The translations under genes were made by a program, and so were the position numbers. A model generated the notes under the pieces. That model did not search any database. It saw nothing but the letters and a program-made list of their open reading frames with translations, and had not been told where the DNA came from. Positions 18,483 to 27,330 of a DNA stretch of 64,000 nucleotides are shown here, piece after piece. The stretch is from NCBI RefSeq assembly GCF_900167125.1, contig NZ_FUYC01000001.1:1-64000 (forward strand), given 5' to 3'. Each line of letters begins with the position of its first letter. Position 1 is the stretch's first letter. This DNA is from Paucidesulfovibrio gracilis DSM 16080 (GTDB lineage: Bacteria > Desulfobacterota > Desulfovibrionia > Desulfovibrionales > Desulfovibrionaceae).

Positions 18483-19109
18483 TTAGTCTTCCTCCAGAGC
18501 TTTTTTCGCCTGCGCACGCAAGTCGTCGAAACCGTGTTCACCTTCGGCCACCCGGCGCAGATGTCGCTCCCCTTTCTCAGGCTCATCCAATCGGAATTTG
18601 TATAGAACACCCAAATTGTAATGGGCGAACACTTCCTCCGGCTCGTTGACCAAAATTTGTTCCAGAGTCTGGGCCGCCTTGTCGTACCGGTCCAGCTCAA
18701 ACCACCGGCTCGCAAGATCCATCAAGGCCATCTTGTCCGCGGCGGCAGCCTGTTGCGCCCGATCCAGATACTGGGCCGCGCCTTCACGATCGCCACGCAG
18801 GATGCGGATATTGGCCAGCTGCATAAGCACCTCAAGGTCTTCAGGATTCTCCTCAAGTCGCTGTTCCAGACCTTCGATCATGGCGCGCACGCCTTCCATA
18901 TCCATTCCGGCCATGCCCTCGGACATACCGCCCTGCGCGCCGGGAGCGCCCGGGGCGGAGGCCGACGGTTGCCGCATGGTCTTCTTCAGACTGGGATTAT
19001 CCCAACGGTAGAGCATGGACGAAACAAAAATCGCCAGAATGCCGAGCACGGCGGCCAAAATAACAATCCTGCGACCCACCGCAGGAGGGGTCGACTGTGC
19101 GTTAGTCAT
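18483..19109 (-). CDS. CcmI/CycH-like TPR protein of cytochrome c maturation
   Basis: A 208-aa protein with one N-terminal membrane span (RIVILAAVLGILAIFVSSMLY), a Met/Gly/Ala-rich linker (residues about 45-70) and about three TPR units (DLEVLMQLANIRILRGDREG, DLASRWFELDRYDKA, FAHYNLGVLYKFRLDEP). This arrangement matches the apocytochrome-binding part of CcmI. It overlaps ccmD by 8 nt and ends the ccm operon, which supports a role presenting apocytochrome c to the haem ligation machinery. No CcmH-type CxxC motif is seen. Confidence 0.75.
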   Translation of the reverse strand: MTNAQSTPPAVGRRIVILAAVLGILAIFVSSMLYRWDNPSLKKTMRQPSASAPGAPGAQGGMSEGMAGMDMEGVRAMIEGLEQRLEENPEDLEVLMQLANIRILRGDREGAAQYLDRAQQAAAADKMALMDLASRWFELDRYDKAAQTLEQILVNEPEEVFAHYNLGVLYKFRLDEPEKGERHLRRVAEGEHGFDDLRAQAKKALEED

Positions 19110-19239
19110 TGCGCAACAACTCCAATTGCTTTGCCCGACGGTTCAAACGCCCATTCCGGGTCATGAGAAAAACGCCGTATGCGGCCAATCCGCCCCATAC
19201 CGCGACATTGGCCAACGTAATATACAGGCTGGAACTCAT
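19102..19239 (-). CDS. ccmD: Small haem-export protein CcmD
   Basis: A 45-aa single-span protein. One hydrophobic helix (YITLANVAVWGGLAAYGVFL) is followed by a basic stretch (RNGRLNRRAKQLE), as in CcmD, which holds holo-CcmE to the CcmABC complex. The ATG at 19239 overlaps the ccmC stop (ATGA), and its own stop overlaps the next gene's start (ATGACTAA). Position and shape give the identification, since CcmD is poorly conserved. Confidence 0.85.
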   Translation of the reverse strand: MSSSLYITLANVAVWGGLAAYGVFLMTRNGRLNRRAKQLELLRND

Positions 19240-19919
19240 CTGCCCTCCCCGTCTTCCATCAACCGCTCAGCCATTTCCGCATCCAAACGCTTTTCACGCG
19301 TACGTTGCGCCCGGCGAGCCAGCAGAAACACGAGCCAAAGCACCCCGAACGCGGCCAGACCCACAAATACGGTATGCCACATGGAGCCGGTCATTCCCGA
19401 AGCCTTGCGCGCGGTATCCGCAGGGTGCACTCCACCCCAGAGCCGCGTGGCGAAAAAAACCAGCGGAACGTCCAAAAAGGCCACCACGCCCAAAACCGCG
19501 GCCACGATCTGCCGTCTTTCGCCCCCCAGGGGAGAAGCCCGGAGCACCAAATAGCCCGCATACACGTACCACATGATCAGGGCTGTCGTGAGCTTCGGAT
19601 CCCACAACCACCAGTGGCCCCACTCGGCCCGCGCCCAAATGGATCCGCTGACCAGGGCAAGCCCGGAAAAAAGCACCCCCACTTCGGCCGCGGCTCCAGC
19701 CAGGTCGTCCCACACCTCGGAACGCTTCCACAAAAAAAGAATACTGGCCGCGAACACGGTAAAAAAGCTCACCAAAGCCCACCAGGCCAACGGAAGATGG
19801 AGATAGAATATCTTTTGCACCGGGCCGGACTGAGCCACGGGAGCATATTGCCAGATAAACCACTGATGCACGGCCAGAGCCGCCAGCGCCAGCGGAGTCA
19901 ATATCCTGTTCAGGTTCAT
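19236..19919 (-). CDS. ccmC: Haem exporter protein CcmC
   Basis: CcmC presents haem to CcmE on the periplasmic side. The 227-aa product has six membrane segments, the tryptophan-rich motif WGHWWLWDPKLT and flanking periplasmic His residues that ligate haem (FYLHLPLAWW and ADTARKASGMTGSMWHTVF regions). I chose the ATG at 19919, which has AAAGGAG upstream; the open frame continues 27 codons further without support. Overlaps ccmD; a 99-nt gap separates it from ccmB. Confidence 0.96.
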   Translation of the reverse strand: MNLNRILTPLALAALAVHQWFIWQYAPVAQSGPVQKIFYLHLPLAWWALVSFFTVFAASILFLWKRSEVWDDLAGAAAEVGVLFSGLALVSGSIWARAEWGHWWLWDPKLTTALIMWYVYAGYLVLRASPLGGERRQIVAAVLGVVAFLDVPLVFFATRLWGGVHPADTARKASGMTGSMWHTVFVGLAAFGVLWLVFLLARRAQRTREKRLDAEMAERLMEDGEGR

Positions 19920-20018
19920 GGGGTCTCCTTTGGTCCAAACAATTGCCGAAACAATCCGAAATCGAGGCCGGTTTTCCGTCCGCGTCTTCCGGCCCGGCAA
20001 TGCCGCGTATCCGGACCG

Positions 20019-20696
20019 CTACTCCTCGCCGCCGTATACAAACGGAAACAGCAGCAGGGCCGCACCAGCGTACAGGGCGTCGAACGCGCCAAGCAGTCCT
20101 AGCCAGGCATCCGCCCCGGCCGCGTCCATACCGGACAGCACCATGGCGAACAACGTGATCCCCGCCAGCAGAGCGGGAATCAGCAGGGGAAAAACGATGA
20201 CGGACAGCAGAGACTCCCGGGCAGCCTGCCCCTGAGCCAACGCCCCCAGCAACGCCCCCAGGACCACCAGCCCGACGTCGGCACCCAGCCAGGCCGCGCC
20301 CAGCAGCCACAGCGGACCACGCACATCCTGCCCCAAGAACACCACGATGCCCGGAAAAAAGATCAACTGCGAAAGAAGCAGCAAGGCAAATCCGGCCACA
20401 GCCTTGCCCAGCCAGACCGAATGCCGGGGCGCAGGCGAGGAAAGCAGGCCCAGCCTGGCCCCCTCGGCCTCCTCCAGGCTGAACAATCCGTTAAACACGA
20501 GCACCAGCCCAAACGCCGAGGCCAGCCAGAACACGGCCGCAGCCGCCTGAGGCGGAATGGCCTGCCCTTCGGGATAGGCCAGACTGAACAAGAAAATGAG
20601 CAGCAACCCCAACAGGACGGCCTGCACCACGCCCTGGCCGCCGGAAAAGGAAAGCCGCCAGTCTTTGGATGCCACGGCCACAGCACGTTTCAGCAT
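20019..20696 (-). CDS. ccmB: Haem exporter permease CcmB
   Basis: CcmB is the membrane partner of the CcmA ATPase. The 225-aa product has six predicted membrane segments and the family's N-terminal AVAVASKDWRLSFSGGQGV and central NGLFSLEEAEGARLGLLSSP motifs. It overlaps ccmA by 7 nt. CcmAB drives release of holo-CcmE from CcmC (known of the system). Confidence 0.94.
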   Translation of the reverse strand: MLKRAVAVASKDWRLSFSGGQGVVQAVLLGLLLIFLFSLAYPEGQAIPPQAAAAVFWLASAFGLVLVFNGLFSLEEAEGARLGLLSSPAPRHSVWLGKAVAGFALLLLSQLIFFPGIVVFLGQDVRGPLWLLGAAWLGADVGLVVLGALLGALAQGQAARESLLSVIVFPLLIPALLAGITLFAMVLSGMDAAGADAWLGLLGAFDALYAGAALLLFPFVYGGEE

Positions 20697-21349
20697 ACGG
20701 CCTCCGGTTCATACTCGGCCGCAGGCCCGCAATACCGCATTCGCGCGCCGGAGAGCGCCAAGACCGTATGGGCCAATTCCCGGTCTTCACGAACCTGATG
20801 ACTGATCCAGACGATGGATGTCCCAGCCTCGGCAAGACGCCCTATTTCACGTCGCAACAGCGCCAGGGACGTCACGTCCAGGCCAGTACCCGGCTCATCC
20901 AAAAACAAGAGAGCGGGATCGACCAGAAAGACCCGGGCCAAATTCAGCCGCTGGGACATGCCCCGGGAGAATGACCCGGCCCGTTCCTCGGCCACTCTGA
21001 CAAGCCCCACCCGCTCCAGCATTTCCATAAGCTGTTTTCGACTGCGGCGCAGGCCGTACATACGCGCCCAAAAGCCCAGGTTCTGCAAGGCGGTGAGTCC
21101 GGGATACAAAAAGGTGGCATGTCCGAGATAGGCGGTCCGTTCCGGTGGAACATCCAATCGCACGGTTCCTGCAGAGGGCCGAGACAATCCGGCCATAACC
21201 TTCAGAAGCGTGGTCTTGCCCGCGCCGTTTGGGCCGGCAACCAGCATGACCTGCCCCGGCTCCACAGCACAGGTCACGTCACGGAAAACCAGTTTGGCGC
21301 CATAAAACTTCGCGGCCTTTTCCAGCCGCAACAACGGGGACGTGCTCAT
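20690..21349 (-). CDS. ccmA: Haem exporter ATP-binding protein CcmA
   Basis: A compact 219-aa ABC ATPase: Walker A AGPNGAGKTTLLKVMAGL, signature FSRGMSQRLNLARVFL (LSGGQ replaced by FSRGM, common in CcmA), Walker B LLFLDEPGTGLD and the switch His in WISHQV. I chose the ATG at 21349 (MSTSPLLRLE), which overlaps the ccmF stop (ATGA); the upstream 22 codons belong to the ccmF region. Confidence 0.95.
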   Translation of the reverse strand: MSTSPLLRLEKAAKFYGAKLVFRDVTCAVEPGQVMLVAGPNGAGKTTLLKVMAGLSRPSAGTVRLDVPPERTAYLGHATFLYPGLTALQNLGFWARMYGLRRSRKQLMEMLERVGLVRVAEERAGSFSRGMSQRLNLARVFLVDPALLFLDEPGTGLDVTSLALLRREIGRLAEAGTSIVWISHQVREDRELAHTVLALSGARMRYCGPAAEYEPEAVC

Positions 21350-23232
21350 GCCGGCTCCGGATTTCTCCGCAAAAGCACCAACGGAGCCAGACTCATCAAC
21401 GTACCACCGATCCATAACCAGTTCACAAGCGGGTTCACGCTCGCACTGATGGTCACGCTGCCGTCCTTTCCGTCATACCCCAAAAGCGTGGCGTAGATTT
21501 CATCCCCAAGGCCTGGAATAACGGACACTTCCGCGAAAGAATTCCGGGAGTTTGGATACCAGCGCCGTTCCGGACGGACCGTGCCGATCTCCTCCCCGTC
21601 ACGCACCACCACCAACTCAGCCCGATAGGACAGGACGGCCCGGGAACGTTCCTGGCTCAGTTGTTGATGCGTTAACAGATAATGCCCAACCTGCATGCTT
21701 TCCCCGGGATGGAGCGTGGCCTGTGTCTCTTCTTTGTACGGTCCGGAAAACGCCACGGCCAAGGCCATGAGCGCCAGCCCGAGATGGACCAGATGTGGTC
21801 CCCAGGAGAAGCGGGTCCGGCGCGTGGCCGGGATCAGCACCATCAGCAGAACAATGGACGCCATGGCCGCCACAGCGCCCGAGGCGGCAATGAGCGCCAG
21901 CGGAATATGAATTCCGGCCAGCCAGAACATGACGAGAGAACCGCCAAACACACCGGCGGTCCCGGCGGCTCCGCGCGAATCGCGAATCCCTTCCTTCCAG
22001 CCGAACCAGGGACAGATGCAGAAGACCAAAACCAGCAAGGTAAACAGGGGCAGACATACACGGTTGTAAAACGCGGGATCCAAGCCCACGGCCGTGGGAC
22101 TCCACAACTTGCTGATCACGGGCCACATGGTGCCGAGTGCCACCACAACGCCCAGCGCCAGAAAGACCCAGGCGGAGATAACCAGCATGCCCTGCCGACT
22201 GGTGAAGCCGGAAAGTGCACGGTACACGGGCTTTTCACCAAACAGCACGGTAATCAGGCTCACGGCCAGCCCGCCGAGCATAAACACGGTCAATGGTGTG
22301 GCCACCACCCCGGAACCGAAAGTGTGCAGACTCTGCACGTCCACACCGCTCCGGACAAGGTACGTACCAAACACGCAGAGCAGGAAGGTTCCGGCCATGA
22401 GAAAGACATTCGTCCGTTGCAATGCCCCCCGTCGATTTTCAATAATGGCGGTATGCAACAGGGCCGTACCCGAGAACCAGGGAATCAGCGAGGCGTTTTC
22501 CACGGGATCCCAAGCCCAGTAGCCGCCCCATCCCAATTCCATATAAGACCACCAGCCGCCAAGGATGATGCCCGCCGTCAAGAAGGCCCAGGCCGTCAGT
22601 ATCCAATTTCGACAGACGCGCAGCCAGGAACGAGGCTCCCCGGCGAGCATGCAGGCCAAGGCACAACAGGCCGGCAGTGCAAAAAATCCATACCCCAGGA
22701 AAAGCAACGGGGGATGAAAGGCCATCCCAGGATTCTGCAACAACGGGTTCAGGCCCAATCCGTCGCCCGGGGCGGGAGTGGCCTCAATGAAGGGGTTGCT
22801 GTGACAGGCCAGCAGCAGAAGGAAAAAGGCCTGCACCACATAAAACAAAAGCCAGTAGAGCATGCGGGTCTGATCCGACAGGCTCTTATACCCCCGGGTG
22901 AACAGAAACACGGCCCCGGCAACCGCCATAATCAGATGCCAGAACAGCAATGAACCCGCCCGACCGGCCCAAAATGCCGTTATGCGATAGAGCAGGGACA
23001 ACGTGTTGTCCACGTTCTCGAAAACGTACAAAAAGGAGTAGTCGCGCCCGACCAGGGCAATGAGCAGAAGATAGCTGGAAAAAACTACCAACACGGCGTT
23101 GAGCAGTTGGCCCCGTTCCAGAAAGGGCAGGGTTCCCTCGCGGTTCTGCCAGGAGGCGTAGGCCGCGAGTCCGGCGAGGAAGAGCGAGGCGAGCAAGGCG
23201 AACAGCAGCCCCACATAGGCGGCAAAATGCAT
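21346..23232 (-). CDS. ccmF: Cytochrome c haem lyase subunit CcmF
   Basis: CcmF attaches haem from holo-CcmE to CxxCH motifs of apocytochromes. The 628-aa polytopic protein has about 14-15 membrane segments and the tryptophan-rich haem-handling motif WWSYMELGWGGYWAWDPVEN, with conserved His residues around it (GMAFHPPLLFLGYG, ALLHTAIIENRRG). The C-terminal periplasmic domain (PERRWYPNSRNSFAEV) is typical. It follows ccmE by 120 nt and overlaps ccmA. Confidence 0.97.
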   Translation of the reverse strand: MHFAAYVGLLFALLASLFLAGLAAYASWQNREGTLPFLERGQLLNAVLVVFSSYLLLIALVGRDYSFLYVFENVDNTLSLLYRITAFWAGRAGSLLFWHLIMAVAGAVFLFTRGYKSLSDQTRMLYWLLFYVVQAFFLLLLACHSNPFIEATPAPGDGLGLNPLLQNPGMAFHPPLLFLGYGFFALPACCALACMLAGEPRSWLRVCRNWILTAWAFLTAGIILGGWWSYMELGWGGYWAWDPVENASLIPWFSGTALLHTAIIENRRGALQRTNVFLMAGTFLLCVFGTYLVRSGVDVQSLHTFGSGVVATPLTVFMLGGLAVSLITVLFGEKPVYRALSGFTSRQGMLVISAWVFLALGVVVALGTMWPVISKLWSPTAVGLDPAFYNRVCLPLFTLLVLVFCICPWFGWKEGIRDSRGAAGTAGVFGGSLVMFWLAGIHIPLALIAASGAVAAMASIVLLMVLIPATRRTRFSWGPHLVHLGLALMALAVAFSGPYKEETQATLHPGESMQVGHYLLTHQQLSQERSRAVLSYRAELVVVRDGEEIGTVRPERRWYPNSRNSFAEVSVIPGLGDEIYATLLGYDGKDGSVTISASVNPLVNWLWIGGTLMSLAPLVLLRRNPEPA

Positions 23233-23352
23233 AGGTGCTCCTTGAATGTCAGCGCGAAGGTCGCGCGGGTGTCGCCGTTGAAGTGGGAACGATTCCCATA
23301 GTCCGTGATGCGCCGAAAAACAAGGGGAACAGGGCTGTTTTTTTGATCCCGA

Positions 23353-23769
23353 CTACCCTTCCTCTCGTTTTTCTTCATATTTTGAGGGACACTTCGTGGT
23401 CAGCTGGGTGGCGCGAAACACTTCGGCCTGCTCGTCCCAATCCCCCTTGATGATCACTTCGGATCCGGCCGCGAAGGTGTCCGGCACTGAGCCTCGATAT
23501 TCCACACGCATGGAAACCGAAGCCCCGGTGTTGTCAGCCACATGGAAGGCCACGCCGAGATTGTCCGAACGCTGTTCAATGTCTTCAGGCAGTACCGTGC
23601 CGAAAAGCCGCACGTGCCGTAACTCCTCCACGTCCATGGACGCGGCCTGGGCCACGCTGAGCGTGGGTGTTGCCCCCTGGCTCAGGCCCGTGACGATGAG
23701 ATATCCCAGTCCGCCGAGCAGCAACGCGAACGCGGCGATGTATACTCCCTTGGAATTTTGTGCACTCAT
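23353..23769 (-). CDS. ccmE: CXXXY-type haem chaperone CcmE
   Basis: CcmE carries haem covalently from CcmC to CcmF. The 138-aa product has an N-terminal membrane anchor (IAAFALLLGGLGYLIVTGL), the OB-fold domain (VRLFGTVLPEDIEQR, LGVAFHVADNTGASVSMRVEYRG split across strands) and the C-terminal haem site. That site reads KCPSKYEEK: Cys-x3-Tyr rather than the usual His-x3-Tyr. The Cys variant is known from Desulfovibrio and some archaea and goes with systems lacking CcmH, and indeed no ccmH is seen here. First gene of ccmE-F-A-B-C-D-TPR. Confidence 0.95.
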   Translation of the reverse strand: MSAQNSKGVYIAAFALLLGGLGYLIVTGLSQGATPTLSVAQAASMDVEELRHVRLFGTVLPEDIEQRSDNLGVAFHVADNTGASVSMRVEYRGSVPDTFAAGSEVIIKGDWDEQAEVFRATQLTTKCPSKYEEKREEG

Positions 23770-23840
23770 GAAGGGTGCTCCTCATATTGTGTTGATTTTG
23801 CGCCTTGCAGCGCATGACGTTCAGGAATTCGGCCGCTGGT

Positions 23841-24896
23841 TCAGGACCGGCCCTTGTCTTTGGCACGGCGTGAGGCCACGGCGTCCCGGCGTTTGCGGGC
23901 CAGTTCGCGCATGTCCACCACCTGATCGGTCTCGTCCACGATTTCACTTCCGAGAATTTCTTCCAGCACATCTTCCAGGGTCACCACCCCGGCGATGCCG
24001 CCATACTCGTCCAACACCACAAACAGATGCATCCGGCTTTCCAGAAACCGCACCAACACCTTGTCCAGCGTCATGCTTTCCGGCACGAAACGCACCGGCC
24101 GCATCAGGTCGGCAAGGCGCTTGTCGTCCTTGTCGTCGGCCAGCGCCTCGAAAACCTGCCGCCGGTAAACCACGCCCACGACATCTTCGGGATCATCCCC
24201 CTCATACACGGGGAACCGACTATGCGGCCAATTGGAACGCGACTCCCTGGCCTGGGCCACGGTCATACTTTCCGGTAGGGAAAACACCACGGTCCGCGGC
24301 GTCATGATCTGGTCCACAGTCTTATCGTCCAGGGACAAAATATTGTGGATGGACCGGGCTTCATACGGTTTGATGGTTCCCGCCCGCCGAGTCAGGCTCA
24401 CCAGGGCCAGCAAATCTTCCTCGCTGGCATCGGGCGCATCCCGGTTTCGGCGGATGATCCGCCCCATGAACGTCGCCATCCGCGCCACAGGCTTGAAAAA
24501 CACCACCATCCACAGCATGGGCCGGGCCAGTGCCGGCGCCAGGGACTTGGAATACACCACCCCTACTGTTTTCGGCAGAATCTCGGAAAAAAGCAGAATG
24601 ACTATGGTGAAGGCCAGGGCGAACATGCCCAGGCTGTCTTCCCCGTAGACAGAAGCCCATGCCGCACCGGCCAGGGCCGCGCCCACAGTGTGGGCCACGG
24701 TATTCAGCGTCAAAATGGCCGTAATCGGCTCTTCCACGTTTTTACGCAACGCCTCCAGCATTTCACCGGTGCGTAATCCGTCCTTCTTCAACGACTCCAC
24801 GAGACTCCATGGAAACGAATACAGAACGGCTTCGGCAACCGAGCAAAAGGCCGAAACGAACGTGGCCAGTCCCACGGCGAGTATCAATTCTATCAT
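23841..24896 (-). CDS. CNNM/DUF21 and CBS domain membrane protein
   Basis: A 351-aa protein of the hemolysin-C-like CNNM family: a DUF21 domain with about four membrane segments (residues 1-180; EAVLYSFPWSLVE, AILTLNTVAHTVGAALAG, LLFSEILPKTVGVV) followed by a CBS pair (VDQIMTPRTVVFSLPES; VVLDEYGGIAGVVTLEDVLEEILG). The C-terminal CorC/HlyC domain of longer relatives is missing. Members are proposed to move or sense divalent cations such as Mg2+; CBS domains bind adenine nucleotides. I chose the ATG at 24896 (MIELILAVGL); the open frame upstream is not family-like. It lies 71 nt ahead of ccmE but has no evident functional tie. Confidence 0.88.
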   Translation of the reverse strand: MIELILAVGLATFVSAFCSVAEAVLYSFPWSLVESLKKDGLRTGEMLEALRKNVEEPITAILTLNTVAHTVGAALAGAAWASVYGEDSLGMFALAFTIVILLFSEILPKTVGVVYSKSLAPALARPMLWMVVFFKPVARMATFMGRIIRRNRDAPDASEEDLLALVSLTRRAGTIKPYEARSIHNILSLDDKTVDQIMTPRTVVFSLPESMTVAQARESRSNWPHSRFPVYEGDDPEDVVGVVYRRQVFEALADDKDDKRLADLMRPVRFVPESMTLDKVLVRFLESRMHLFVVLDEYGGIAGVVTLEDVLEEILGSEIVDETDQVVDMRELARKRRDAVASRRAKDKGRS

Positions 24897-25031
24897 TATT
24901 TTTTTCCGGTCCCTTAGAGGAGCCAGCGCGTTTGTATCAAAGCGCACCGCATCACGCAACATCCCGGCCTTGACTTGGCCGCCTGCTTGGGGAAGTGTGT
25001 TGGTCCGCAGGAACTTCAAAGGATATACGAC

Positions 25032-26090
25032 GTGACATCACCCCGCGCAAGCCAAACCTGTGTCGCCTTCCGTCTCGGAGCCTTGGGCGACGTGGTGCTC
25101 ACCACCGGAGTTCTGGACTGGTGGCACCGTCAATACGGATATTCCTTCATTTTCATCACCCGACCCGGACCTGCCTCAATTCTTCGCGGGCATCCCGCCA
25201 TTGAACGCGTGGTTCCGATTCCCGAAGAGCGTCTGCACGGCACGAGCTGGCTGCAAACAGCGCTGCAACTGAGCCGTGAATACGCGGGCAAACCCCTGCT
25301 GGACCTGCATGGCACACTGCGGTCGCGCCTGCTCTCCACCCTCTGGCGCGGTCCTGTGGAACGCTATCCAAAATTCGGATTGCAACGACGGCTCTACCAC
25401 CGTCTTCGGCTGGAACCGTTTCGCCGTTTTCTGGAACGCACCAACGTGCCACAACGGTATTCCCTTGCCCTGGAAAACATTCCTCCCGAGCCGGAGGAAC
25501 TTTTACCGCAAATCCGCACGGATCACCGGGATCAGGCCCGGGCCAACGTCCTGCTCCAGGGCTGCTCGCGTCCCCTGGTGGCCCTGCATCCCTACGCCAC
25601 CCACCCGGACAAGGCCTGGCCCAGGGAACATTGGCGCGTGCTCGCCCGCCTGCTCACAGACGCCGGACTGGACTGGTTCGTCATGGGCCACAACGGCAGT
25701 CCGCTGTTTCCGGACCGCACGCCGGAATCCTCCGGTGACGCTCCGGGCCGCGACCTGACCAACACCACAAGCCTCAGTGAAGCCTGCGCCCTGCTTTCCC
25801 GGTCCGATGTCCTCGTAACCAACGACTCCGGTCCTATGCATCTGGCGGCCGGCGTACGCACCCCCGTAGCGGCTCTGTTCGGCCCCACGTCCCGAGCCTG
25901 GGGCTTTTATCCGGCCGGCCCGCACGACGTCATCCTTGAGCGTCCCATGACGTGCCGCCCGTGCTCCCTGCACGGCAAAAACCATTGTTCCAACCATCGG
26001 GAATGCTTGCGCGGCATCACTCCGCAAAGCGTACTCCAGGCCGTACAGACTATCCTTGCATCCGCCGCAGCATCCCAACCGCCGAGGTGA
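25032..26090 (+). CDS. Glycosyltransferase family 9 (heptosyltransferase-like)
   Basis: A 352-aa GT-B glycosyltransferase of family 9, which adds ADP-heptoses to the lipopolysaccharide core. Evidence: N-terminal FRLGALGDVVLTTGVLDWW, the nucleotide-sugar site ALHPYATHPDKAWP, and the C-terminal VTNDSGPMHLAAGVRTPVAALFGPT. A Cys-rich end (CRPCSLHGKNHCSNHREC) is also typical of the family. The start is the GTG at 25032, with AAAGGA upstream; the frame upstream overlaps the divergent CNNM promoter region. It ends within the ribosome site of the next gene (GAGGTGAACATG), so the two are coupled. Confidence 0.9.
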   Translation: MTSPRASQTCVAFRLGALGDVVLTTGVLDWWHRQYGYSFIFITRPGPASILRGHPAIERVVPIPEERLHGTSWLQTALQLSREYAGKPLLDLHGTLRSRLLSTLWRGPVERYPKFGLQRRLYHRLRLEPFRRFLERTNVPQRYSLALENIPPEPEELLPQIRTDHRDQARANVLLQGCSRPLVALHPYATHPDKAWPREHWRVLARLLTDAGLDWFVMGHNGSPLFPDRTPESSGDAPGRDLTNTTSLSEACALLSRSDVLVTNDSGPMHLAAGVRTPVAALFGPTSRAWGFYPAGPHDVILERPMTCRPCSLHGKNHCSNHRECLRGITPQSVLQAVQTILASAAASQPPR

Positions 26091-26092
26091 AC

Positions 26093-27256
26093 ATGCGTCC
26101 ATTGTATTTCGACCACAACGCCACCACCCCTCTGGCCCCGCAAGTCCGCGCTGCCATGGCTCCATTGCTGGACAAGGTTTTCGGCAACCCGTCCAGTGGC
26201 CATGCCTGGGGACTGGACGCCAAGGAAGCGCTGGAAGCCGCCCGGGGGCAGGTTGCGGCATTGATCAACGCGAATCCGGATGAAATCTGTTTTACTTCCT
26301 GCGCCACGGAAGCCAACAATACCATTATCCAGGGATTGCTTCGACCTGACGCGGAAAATCCCGATCCCGGCATGATCACCACCCAGGTGGAACACCCCTC
26401 GGTGCTGGAACCGGCCAGAGAAATGGCCCGACGAGGCGCAACCCTTGCGGCGTTGCCTGTGGACAACCAGGGTCGAATGCACCCCTCGGACCTGCACAAT
26501 GCCCTGCGCCCGAACACCCGCCTAGTCTCCGTCATGCTGGCCAACAACGAGACCGGTGTGATCCAGCCCGTGTGGGAACTTTCCGGACCATGCCGGGAAC
26601 ACGGCGTTCTGCTGCATACAGATGCCTCGCAGGCAGTCGGTAAAATTCCCGTGGACGTCCGCGCATTGGGCGTGGATCTCTTGACCATTGCAGGTCATAA
26701 GCTCAACGCCCCCAAAGGCATCGGCGCTTTGTTCATCCGACGCGGCGTGTCCTTACCTGCGCTGCTCTTTGGCGGCGGTCAGGAACGCGGTCTGCGACCC
26801 GGCACGGAAAACACATTGCTCAGCGTGGGGCTTGGCGCGGCATGCGCCCTGGCCGGACGCGATCTGCCGGAGGAAATGGCCCGACGCCGCATGCTCGGGG
26901 AAGTGCTTAGGGACGGATTATCCCGCCTGGGAGCGGACTTTATGATCTTTGGAGAAAACGCAGCCCGGCTGCCCAATACGCTTTTGGTGGGATTCCGGGG
27001 ATGGGACGCGGGCCGAATCGTGGAGGAACTGGCCTTGCGCGATGTGGCCGTCTCTGCCGGAGCCGCCTGCCATGCCCCGGAACACGAAGCCAACGACCCG
27101 CACAAGGCATCCATCTCCCATGTGCTGCGCGCCATGGATGCTCCAGTGGAATATGCTGCCGGATCCATCCGCTTTTCCTGGGGATGGGGAACGAGCCGTG
27201 AAGACGTGCTGGACTTGATTGAACGGCTGGCCCGAGTGCTGCGTCCTGCCCGCTGA
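26093..27256 (+). CDS. NifS/IscS-like cysteine desulfurase (class V aminotransferase)
   Basis: A 387-aa PLP enzyme: N-terminal LYFDHNATTPLAPQVRAAM, the CFTSCATEANNTII region, HTDASQAVGKIPVDV, PLP Lys203 in TIAGHKLNAPKGIGALF, FGGGQERGLRPGTEN and catalytic Cys326 in VSAGAACHAPEHEAND. The Cys loop differs from housekeeping IscS/NifS (SSGSACTS), so it could supply sulfur to a special target or act on selenocysteine. No iscU or nifU is adjacent. It is coupled to the glycosyltransferase gene, an unusual pairing, and faces the next gene convergently. Confidence 0.9.
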   Translation: MRPLYFDHNATTPLAPQVRAAMAPLLDKVFGNPSSGHAWGLDAKEALEAARGQVAALINANPDEICFTSCATEANNTIIQGLLRPDAENPDPGMITTQVEHPSVLEPAREMARRGATLAALPVDNQGRMHPSDLHNALRPNTRLVSVMLANNETGVIQPVWELSGPCREHGVLLHTDASQAVGKIPVDVRALGVDLLTIAGHKLNAPKGIGALFIRRGVSLPALLFGGGQERGLRPGTENTLLSVGLGAACALAGRDLPEEMARRRMLGEVLRDGLSRLGADFMIFGENAARLPNTLLVGFRGWDAGRIVEELALRDVAVSAGAACHAPEHEANDPHKASISHVLRAMDAPVEYAAGSIRFSWGWGTSREDVLDLIERLARVLRPAR

Positions 27257-27272
27257 ACGCCAAACGGAAACG

Positions 27273-27296
27273 TCCCCGGTTCCGAGATCACCGGGG
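27273..27296. repeat. Hairpin between convergent genes
   Basis: CCCCGGT and ACCGGGG make a perfect 7-bp stem with a 10-nt loop between the desulfurase-like gene and the convergent membrane-protein gene. It lacks a T-run on either strand, so a terminator role is possible but unproven. Confidence 0.4.
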
Positions 27297-27330
27297 GGCA
27301 AACGCTGAGTCAGCAAGGCGGACGCCGGGG

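Noticed and set aside
21682-22953. 423-codon frame opposite ccmF
   Set aside because: Antisense shadow with Gln/His/Gly-rich low-complexity translation and no family match.
24955-24970. Sigma-54-like element ahead of the CNNM gene (AGGCCG-N5-TTGCG)
   Set aside because: Spacing is right but both boxes deviate at several positions; too weak to report.
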